Positions 22,886 through 28,380 of a stretch of 28,380 nt of DNA are shown here, one piece after another (within the stretch, counting starts at the first letter, position 1; every line of letters starts with the position of its first letter). The translations under genes were made by a program, and so were the position numbers. Origin of the DNA: Novosphingopyxis sp042090735 (lineage in GTDB: Bacteria; Pseudomonadota; Alphaproteobacteria; Sphingomonadales; Sphingomonadaceae); NCBI GenBank assembly GCA_042090735.1, contig JBELIU010000007.1:1-28380 (forward strand), read 5' to 3'. The notes under the pieces are model-generated. The model saw only the letters and a program-made list of their open reading frames with translations, was not told where the DNA came from and did no database searches.

Positions 22886-24595
22886 TCAGAAGCTGTATCG
22901 CAGGCCCAGTAGGGCCGAGGCGGTGACGTCTTCATTGTTCAGATCGAAATCGTTCGAATCGAAATAGTCCACACCCAGCGCCGCCGTGGCATCGAGCCCG
23001 CGCCACAGGCTGCGATTGTACCCTGCATTGGCGCCAACCGCGAACACTTCCCCGCCCACGAAGCCGGGATCGTAGTAATTGGCGTAGAGATTGGCGGTTA
23101 CGCTGGACAGGGCATCCAGATCGCGTGCCACGAACACGTTGGCAAAATAGTTCTGATCCGAAACGCCGTCGATCCGCGCCTGAATGCCTTCATTCGCCGT
23201 CAGGAAAGTCCGCCGGTTGTAGCCGAGCGCGATACCGGTCTTCCACCCCGACATGTCGGTGGAATAGCTGGCCGTGACGCCGCGTGAGCGGAACGCGGCG
23301 CCGTCCGCCGATTGCAGCACGTCGTCGAAACAGATGCCGCCCTTGCTGGTAAAGCCGCAGCTGCCGATGTCGCCGGTCAGCGGATTGCTATACGCCTCGA
23401 AGTCAGGCGTCAGCCCGCCGAGACGGTTGCGCAGCAGGCTGCCGTAATTCGTAACGGTATCGTAGACCGCGACGCCGACCGCCGAACGATCGTCGAGCTG
23501 CCAGGAGAAGCTGCCAGTCAAGATCTCGCTGCCATAGCGCTGGCCGAAGCGCGCCTCGAGGGAGGTACGGCGGCTGGGACGCCACATGACGCCGACATCC
23601 CAGATGAACCCGTCCTGCTCATAAGCGAGGAGGCGCGGGCTGGACTTGTCGACCACGAGGCGGCCGTCATCGCCGGTGATCGGCGTACCGTCCGCCGCGC
23701 GCTGGACGTCGCGTTCGGAAATGCGGATTTTCTCATATCCGGCGCCGCCGACCGCCGCGAGCGTGGGGCTGACCGGTACGGTCACGTCCACCCGTCCGTA
23801 GACGTCCTCGAACCGGTTATCGAGCGCGCCGCCATCCTCGCGCTCATAGCCGCCGCCCACGGACCAGCCGATCGGCAGATAGCCGCCCGGCTGCTGTCCG
23901 ACGGAGGCGCTGACCGAATGGCTGGTGCTTTCATCGAACGGCACCGCGCCGACGCCGGCAAAGGCGGGATCGATGCCCTCATCCTCCACCTTGGTATATC
24001 CCGCGCGGTAGGCCGCGCCAATGGTGACGCCGCCGGTCTGAACGCCCAGCGTGGGCCCGGCATAGACGGAATAGATCTGACTGGTGTTGTCGGGATTGCC
24101 GACGAGATTGCTAGGTGCGGCCCCGCCTGCATTGATGCGGCTGCGCGCGGCAAGCGCTCCGGCATCGAGCGAAAGCCCGCGGGCCAGCTGCACGCTGCCG
24201 GCAGCAAGACCGGTCAGATAGTCGCTGTCGGCAGTGTTATCGTCATAGGTGATCAGCCGCTCATATCGTGCGCTGATGCCGGCCTCGACGCGGCGCTGGC
24301 TGACCCGCGCCTCCACGCCCGCCGCAACGGTGGTGTAGGTGACGACATCGTTGTCCGCGCCGGTTCCGGTGAAGACCACCTGGTTGAGCTCGACATAAGG
24401 CTGGATATCGGTGCGGACGACCGATCCGCCGGGGCGCACCGCGGGCGGAACATCGCCCGGCAGCTCCTCGGGAAGCTGCGGGGCCGCGTCCTGCGGGGGC
24501 GGCGCATCGTAGCTCGCGCCATAATCCTGCGCGGTCGCCGGAGCGGCCAGAGCCGTCGCCGACAATCCGGCGAGTATCCATTTACGGACAGTCAT
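22886..24595 (-). CDS. XrtA/PEP-CTERM-associated outer-membrane beta-barrel protein
   Basis: A protein of 569 residues with a signal peptide (hydrophobic residues 6-18, likely cut after Ala22 in 'ATA|QD'). A proline-rich spacer follows (about 30-55), and then many amphipathic strands with alternating hydrophobic residues. It ends in 'LLGLRYSF' with a terminal phenylalanine, the usual outer-membrane insertion signal. This matches the PEP-CTERM-associated barrel family (TIGR03016-like), which in exosortase A loci sits between the ATPase and the tyrosine kinase. It may form or assist the outer-membrane exit for polysaccharide; this is inferred from neighbours. ATGA overlap with the kinase gene. 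Confidence 0.92.
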   Translation of the reverse strand: MTVRKWILAGLSATALAAPATAQDYGASYDAPPPQDAAPQLPEELPGDVPPAVRPGGSVVRTDIQPYVELNQVVFTGTGADNDVVTYTTVAAGVEARVSQRRVEAGISARYERLITYDDNTADSDYLTGLAAGSVQLARGLSLDAGALAARSRINAGGAAPSNLVGNPDNTSQIYSVYAGPTLGVQTGGVTIGAAYRAGYTKVEDEGIDPAFAGVGAVPFDESTSHSVSASVGQQPGGYLPIGWSVGGGYEREDGGALDNRFEDVYGRVDVTVPVSPTLAAVGGAGYEKIRISERDVQRAADGTPITGDDGRLVVDKSSPRLLAYEQDGFIWDVGVMWRPSRRTSLEARFGQRYGSEILTGSFSWQLDDRSAVGVAVYDTVTNYGSLLRNRLGGLTPDFEAYSNPLTGDIGSCGFTSKGGICFDDVLQSADGAAFRSRGVTASYSTDMSGWKTGIALGYNRRTFLTANEGIQARIDGVSDQNYFANVFVARDLDALSSVTANLYANYYDPGFVGGEVFAVGANAGYNRSLWRGLDATAALGVDYFDSNDFDLNNEDVTASALLGLRYSF

Positions 24596-25566
24596 TTCTG
24601 CCCTCCATTTCCATAATAGGAGCCGAACTTGCGGCCCGTCGGAGAAAATTGGGTGCCGTTCAGCAGCAGCTTGATGTCGTCGCAGCCGCTCAGCAGGCCG
24701 ATCGCGTCGCGGAGCGCCGCCTCGCTGGTCTCGTCAGCCTTTACCACGAGCAGAACCTGCCCGGCATGTAGCGCCAGAACGCTGGCGGGCGAGGCGGCCA
24801 GAGCGGGCGGGCTGTCGAAAATCACGATCCGGTGCGGGTCCGCAGCCTCAAGGCGCTGAAACACCGTCTCGGTGCGGTTCGAGGCGAGATATTCAGTATC
24901 AGATTTGCTACGCATGCCCGACGGCAACAGCGTGAAGCCGGGAATGTCGGTGCCGAGAATCAGGCTTTCGACATCGCGCGCGGGATCGGCCAACGCGTCC
25001 ATCAGGCCGGGCAGCGTATCGTCTTCCCCCTCGCCATCCTGAATACCGAGCGTGGGCAGTATGGAGGGACGCGCGAAATCCGCATCGACCAGCAGCACGC
25101 GGTTGTCCCGCTCATTGGCCAGAGCCAGCGCCAGATTGATGGCGCAGAAGGTCTTGCCCTCGTCCGGATTGGCCGAGCACACAAGGATGCGGCGACCGTG
25201 GGGACTGGCTTCCACGCCCTTCCCGCCCGTCGCCGCCAGCAGAAGCTGCCGCTTCACGATGCGGAATTCCTCGACCAGTGCGCCGACGGCGGCCTCCGGA
25301 ACGATCAGATTGTTGTCACGCAGCAGCGCCCGATCGATCTCGACGCGAAAGCCCGGCTCGCGCGGGACCGGCGGCGTGGTCTGCCGAATGGGTACAGGCT
25401 GCGGGGCGGGACGCGCAGGTTCCGGATCGGGGCCTCGCGGGGACTCCGAATCGGAAGACGCAGGAACCGCATCTTCCGGACGGCGCAGCGCAGCGCCGAA
25501 ATCATAGACCTCGGCGGCGCGTTCAAGCAGCGATGGCTGCCGGCGGATCGGATCGTGCTTGCTCAT
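24592..25566 (-). CDS. XrtA-associated tyrosine autokinase (CpsD/Wzc kinase domain)
   Basis: A protein of 324 residues from the ATG at 25566. The ATG at 25572 directly abuts GGGGG (25573-25577), leaving no spacing, whereas the 25566 start has six bases. Residues 35-75 are a proline-rich linker. The bacterial tyrosine kinase motifs are Walker A 'SANPDEGKT' (131-139), Walker A' 'VLLVDADFARP' (157-167) and Walker B 'IVIFDSPPA' (247-255). Only one Tyr-Tyr pair ('GSYYGNGG') is in the C-terminal tail instead of a longer tyrosine cluster. It would work with the Wzz-like protein encoded just upstream to control polymer length and export at the inner membrane. The gap to the Wzz gene is 11 bases. Confidence 0.95.
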   Translation of the reverse strand: MSKHDPIRRQPSLLERAAEVYDFGAALRRPEDAVPASSDSESPRGPDPEPARPAPQPVPIRQTTPPVPREPGFRVEIDRALLRDNNLIVPEAAVGALVEEFRIVKRQLLLAATGGKGVEASPHGRRILVCSANPDEGKTFCAINLALALANERDNRVLLVDADFARPSILPTLGIQDGEGEDDTLPGLMDALADPARDVESLILGTDIPGFTLLPSGMRSKSDTEYLASNRTETVFQRLEAADPHRIVIFDSPPALAASPASVLALHAGQVLLVVKADETSEAALRDAIGLLSGCDDIKLLLNGTQFSPTGRKFGSYYGNGGQK

Positions 25567-25577
25567 TGCCATCCCCC

Positions 25578-27101
25578 TCAGGCGACCGTGCCGCGCTGGA
25601 TGAACTCCACCATCATCAGCAGCAGGAAGACCCCGGCCAGCGCGCCCGTGCCGCCGAAGAACAGCTTCAGCTTGCGCTTGCGTGCCGCGCGCTGGGCGTC
25701 GGTCAGCATTTCGGAAATCGAGCCGATGACGGGCAACCCGCTCGCCTTCTCCAGCGATCCGGCGGTCGGGAAGCTGGTGCGCAGCTGCGAAAGGGCAAAG
25801 GCCGCACCGGCACCGCCCGCAAGGCCCAGGATCAGGACCGCGGCAAGTAGCAGCGGGCGATTGGGCGCGGCGGGTACGCGGCTCATGCTCGGCGGATTGA
25901 CCACGCGGAACTGCGTGAGATCGGTTTCTTCCTCGACCTCACCCTTCAGGCGCATATTCTCCCGTTCGGCGAGCAGCTTGTCATATTGCTGCTTGAGCAC
26001 GTCATAGTCCTGGCTGATGCGCTCATATTCGGCCTGCACACCGGGCTCTGCCGACTGTTTGCCGATAAGGCGGCTGACATCGGCCTCCAGCGCGGATTTG
26101 CGCGCGCGAAGGGCGGAAACGGTCGCTGCCCGCTCGGCCTGGATGGACTGGAGCGAGGAATAAGCCGGGTTCGGCGTCCTGAAGCTGCCGCCGCCCGAAT
26201 CGCTAACGCCCGACGCGCGCAGGCTCGCAATCTGCTCCTTCAGCGCAATCACATCGGGATGGCTGTCCGTCCAGCCGCGCGCGCGGGCCGAGGCGAGCTG
26301 GCCCTGAAGCTGCGAAATCTGGCTGCTGCCGCCGCCCGGATTGGGCGTGGAGAGCATGGCGGGCGTCCCGGCAAGCTGACCGCTCAGCGCCGCGAGCGAG
26401 CTTTGCGCGGAGGCGAGCTGGCTGTCGATCTGGCTAAGTTCCGCGCGGGCGGAAAGCAGCTGCTGGCTGGCCGATCCGGCGCCGGGCAGCAGGCCCAGAT
26501 TCTGCGTCTCGAACGCCACCCGCTTCTGCTCCGCGTCCTGTAGTTCCTTCTGACGATCGGCGAGCTGCTGATCGAGGAAGCGTAGCGCCTGGCTGGTCCG
26601 TCCGGCACCGCCCGCGATATTTTCCTCCTGGAATATGTCGATGACCTTTTGCGCGATATCGCGCGCCAGGGCCGCGGCCTCTCCATCGGAGCGCCCCGCG
26701 CCGGACTGCTTCACCGTGATGTTGAAGACGTTCGGCTGATCGGATTTCACCTCGATATTCTCGCGCAGAGAGACGATCTTCGTCGCCATCTCCCGATCGG
26801 ATCCAATGCTGTCGCCCAGCTTGGTGGCGCGGACCACCTTTTCCAGATTGTCCGCAGACAGCAGCGTCTGCTGGATCTGGTCCATCTGCTGGCGCTGATC
26901 GCTGCGATCGTCGATCATGTTCGTGGACAGCATCGCCTGCTGCCCCACGAACAGCTTGGCCTCCGAAGCATAGGTATTCGGGATCAGCGCCACGACCAGC
27001 CAACCCAGAAGGCAGATGCCCCAGGCGACGGCGAGCGCCAGCCAGCGCCGATTCCAGACGCGGTACAGCGCGATGCGGATTTCGTCATAGAGACCGTTCA
27101 A
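25578..27101 (-). CDS. XrtA-system polysaccharide chain-length determinant (Wzz/PCP family)
   Basis: A protein of 507 residues. A transmembrane helix at about 19-40 follows a short cytoplasmic start. The Wzz domain comes next (about 10-110, with 'TYASEAKLFVGQQ'), then a long periplasmic coiled-coil region (about 170-410) rich in Gln, Ala and Leu. The PCP signature 'VVNPPSMSRVPAAPNRP' (about 407-423) precedes a second helix (about 424-445). A further hydrophobic stretch near 482-500 may be a third membrane helix. Together with the kinase encoded next it forms a split Wzc-like copolymerase that controls chain length and links to the outer-membrane exporter. It starts 34 bases after the exporter gene. 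Confidence 0.95.
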   Translation of the reverse strand: MNGLYDEIRIALYRVWNRRWLALAVAWGICLLGWLVVALIPNTYASEAKLFVGQQAMLSTNMIDDRSDQRQQMDQIQQTLLSADNLEKVVRATKLGDSIGSDREMATKIVSLRENIEVKSDQPNVFNITVKQSGAGRSDGEAAALARDIAQKVIDIFQEENIAGGAGRTSQALRFLDQQLADRQKELQDAEQKRVAFETQNLGLLPGAGSASQQLLSARAELSQIDSQLASAQSSLAALSGQLAGTPAMLSTPNPGGGSSQISQLQGQLASARARGWTDSHPDVIALKEQIASLRASGVSDSGGGSFRTPNPAYSSLQSIQAERAATVSALRARKSALEADVSRLIGKQSAEPGVQAEYERISQDYDVLKQQYDKLLAERENMRLKGEVEEETDLTQFRVVNPPSMSRVPAAPNRPLLLAAVLILGLAGGAGAAFALSQLRTSFPTAGSLEKASGLPVIGSISEMLTDAQRAARKRKLKLFFGGTGALAGVFLLLMMVEFIQRGTVA

Positions 27102-27135
27102 GGCTGAATATCCTTCATCGGGGAGCGGGCGCGGT

Positions 27136-27774
27136 TCAGAACATGCTTTCGGGGATGATGATCACGTCGCCCGGCTGCAGCAGCACATTGGCCTTGCTGT
27201 CGCCGCGCTTCAGCAGATCGTCGATCCGCACGGAATATTCGCGCTGAACACCGGAATCCGTGTCCGCGCGAATGAGACGCGCCTTGTTGCCCGCCGCATA
27301 TTCGCTGAGACCGCCGACCGCGATCATCGCATCCAGCAGAGTCATGTTCGCGCGGTAAGGGATGGAGGCAGGCTTCTCGGTCGCGCCGACGATGCGGATC
27401 TGCTGGCTGAAGGTGCCGGCAAAGGACTTCACGATCACCGAGACGATGGGATCGTTGATATATTCGGCCAGACGCACCTTGATGTCATCGGACAGTTGCT
27501 TGGGCGTCTTGCCCACGGCAGGCAGATCGGTGATCAGCGGCGTGGTGATGCGCCCGTCGGGCCGCACCTGCACCGTCGCGCCCAGCTCCGGATTGCGCCA
27601 CACGAAGATCTGCAGTTCATCGAGCGGGCCGATGACATATTGCGCGCTCGGCGCCTCGGTCTTGGAGACGTAGGTGGCCGGCGGCAGCTGCGGCCCCGTG
27701 GGTCCGCCCGCACAGGCGGAGAGCAGAGTGAGGCCGGAGAGCATCGCCAGCTTTGCGATTTCGGAGCTTCGCAT
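27136..27774 (-). CDS. XrtA/PEP-CTERM-system polysaccharide export lipoprotein (Wza-like)
   Basis: A protein of 212 residues from the ATG at 27774, chosen because AAAGGTGAAAG lies at a good distance upstream; the ATG at 27795 would add seven polar residues before the signal. The signal peptide ends in the lipobox 'LLSAC' with Cys21. The polysaccharide export domain follows: 'YVIGPLDELQIFVWRNPELG', then 'VRPDGRITTPLI' and 'AEYINDPIVSVIV'. A single SLBB-like part comes next ('ANMTLLDAMIAVGGLSEYA'), ending in 'VLLQPGDVIIIPESMF'. It is shorter than E. coli Wza and lacks its extra C-terminal helix domain, as usual for this group. It is the first gene of the run after the candidate promoter. Confidence 0.95.
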   Translation of the reverse strand: MRSSEIAKLAMLSGLTLLSACAGGPTGPQLPPATYVSKTEAPSAQYVIGPLDELQIFVWRNPELGATVQVRPDGRITTPLITDLPAVGKTPKQLSDDIKVRLAEYINDPIVSVIVKSFAGTFSQQIRIVGATEKPASIPYRANMTLLDAMIAVGGLSEYAAGNKARLIRADTDSGVQREYSVRIDDLLKRGDSKANVLLQPGDVIIIPESMF

Positions 27775-27825
27775 CGATCTTTCACCTTTGAACACGCCGC
27801 GCGCATGAAGCGCGAACAGATTTCC

Positions 27826-27840
27826 GCATCTGGCATGCCG
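27826..27840 (-). promoter_or_regulatory. Candidate sigma-54 promoter of the exopolysaccharide operon
   Basis: On the minus strand, 27840 to 27826 reads CGGCATGCCAGATGC. It keeps the GG and GC pairs of the -24/-12 elements ten bases apart and most of the TGGCAYR-N4-YTGC consensus; the mismatches are the first base (C for T) and the base opening the -12 element (A for Y). Its GC lies 52 bases before the exporter ATG at 27774. XrtA loci commonly include the NtrC-like regulator PrsR, which would need sigma-54. A single match can arise by chance. Confidence 0.45.
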
Positions 27841-27879
27841 GAAAAGGGTGAACAGACCGTTAGGATTGACTGCAATTAC

Positions 27880-27892
27880 GGGGTTTTAACCC
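27880..27892. promoter_or_regulatory. Inverted repeat, possible operator upstream of exporter gene
   Basis: GGGTT and AACCC flank TT at 27881-27892 (with one more G before), about 40 bases upstream of the candidate -24 element on the minus strand. This AT-richer stretch lies in the 188-base gap between the decarboxylase and exporter genes. It could bind a regulator, but such short repeats are frequent by chance. Confidence 0.25.
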
Positions 27893-27962
27893 TGATCGTT
27901 GGTGCATTGGACAAGCGTTGCGCCCAAGTGTTTCGGTTTGGCACGCCGCCGCAGCGGACGCG

Positions 27963-28380
27963 CTAAATCAACATCTCGAGCGCCGGCCCCTGGCCCAAAA
28001 AATTGGCTGGAGAGGCGCTGGCCCCATAAGCCCCGGCGCAGAAGATCGCGACCAGATCGCCGACATCGGCATGCGGCAACATGGCGCTGTCGCTCAGCCG
28101 ATCGAGAGGGGTGCACAGGCATCCGACAACGCTCTGCTCCTCCTCGGCGGGCGCTGCAAAGCGGTTGGCAATGGCGACCGGATAGTTGCGGCGAATGACG
28201 GTGCCGAAATTGCCGCTGGCGGCGAGCTGATGGTGCAGCCCGCCATCGGTGATCAGGAAAATCTCGCCATGGCTTTCCTTGCGATCGACAATGCGCGTCA
28301 GATACACGCCCGCCTCGCCCACCAGATAGCGGCCAAGCTCGATGGCGAAATGTGTCTCCGTGAGCGATCCGGGCAGGTTC
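27963..28380 (-). CDS. Exosortase A system-associated PLP-dependent decarboxylase (C-terminal part)
   Basis: The last 138 or so residues of a minus-strand gene whose start lies beyond the right edge. The visible part is the C-terminal beta domain of the fold-type III ornithine/diaminopimelate decarboxylase family: 'LGRYLVGEAGVYLTRIVDRK', 'FLITDGGLHHQLAASG', 'VVGCLCTPLDRLSDSAMLP' and 'DLVAIFCAGAYGASASPANF'. 'CTPLD' and 'GAYGASAS' form the C-terminal parts of the active site. This member belongs to the group found in exosortase A loci, usually next to an acyl carrier protein and an acyl-CoA ligase gene; it may make an unusual building block for the polymer. It stops 188 bases before the exporter start and is probably on a separate transcript. 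Confidence 0.92.
   Translation of the reverse strand, partial: NLPGSLTETHFAIELGRYLVGEAGVYLTRIVDRKESHGEIFLITDGGLHHQLAASGNFGTVIRRNYPVAIANRFAAPAEEEQSVVGCLCTPLDRLSDSAMLPHADVGDLVAIFCAGAYGASASPANFLGQGPALEMLI

Noticed and set aside
23312..24616. 434-codon plus-strand frame opposite the outer-membrane barrel gene
   Set aside because: No recognisable domain. The minus-strand reading has a signal peptide, amphipathic strands and a terminal Phe, and fits the locus.
27939..27953. TGGCACG on the plus strand, resembling a sigma-54 -24 element
   Set aside because: The -12 half (TTGC) is missing at the proper distance, and it points into the decarboxylase gene in antisense direction.

Overview
The window reads as chromosomal DNA of a GC-rich alphaproteobacterium, most likely a sphingomonad (Sphingomonadales). 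This rests on recognised protein families and gene order, not on a database search: an alphaproteobacterial type II secretion tail, an rsmI-yraN-gshB cluster divergent from a lipoprotein gene, small HTH/membrane proteins of a kind I associate with sphingomonads, and an exosortase A (XrtA) exopolysaccharide locus. I see no tRNA, rRNA, CRISPR array, transposase or prophage gene.

Layout. (1) 3-4410, plus strand: the end of a type II secretion operon (gspJ fragment, gspK, gspL, gspM, gspN, prepilin peptidase), with the gsp genes joined by ATGA stop/start overlaps. (2) 4465-6782, plus: five small or poorly known genes: a hypothetical protein, a LuxR-type HTH protein with a C-terminal membrane anchor, a small helical protein, a five-helix membrane protein and a RadC/JAB-domain protein whose start overlaps the membrane gene. 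(3) 6934-7803: an alpha/beta hydrolase, convergent with a minus-strand run rsmI-yraN-gshB-dedA (10613 down to 7817). (4) 10625-12339, plus: an LppC/LpoA-like lipoprotein and a 16-cysteine four-helix-bundle copper protein, ending in a strong bidirectional terminator and a REP-like palindrome. (5) 12436-15398: housekeeping genes, recR-def on minus and fmt-truA on plus, divergent around 13672-13738. (6) 15479-28380, minus: the XrtA/PEP-CTERM exopolysaccharide locus, transcribed from right to left as a PLP-dependent decarboxylase (cut by the window end), Wza-like exporter, Wzz-like chain-length protein, tyrosine autokinase, outer-membrane barrel, ExeA-like ATPase, polysaccharide deacetylase, FemAB-like protein, glycosyltransferase, exosortase A and amidotransferase.

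How the genes work together. Region 1 supplies the pseudopilus tip, inner-membrane platform and prepilin maturation for protein export. Region 6 encodes synthesis, length control, modification and export of a surface polysaccharide, coupled by gene neighbourhood to the exosortase that processes PEP-CTERM proteins. No PEP-CTERM substrate lies in the window. A sequence matching the GG-N10-GC core of a sigma-54 promoter lies 52 bp before the exporter gene, which suits the known association of XrtA loci with the NtrC-like regulator PrsR. The least understood part is region 2, a compact group that may be a sphingomonad-specific regulatory module.
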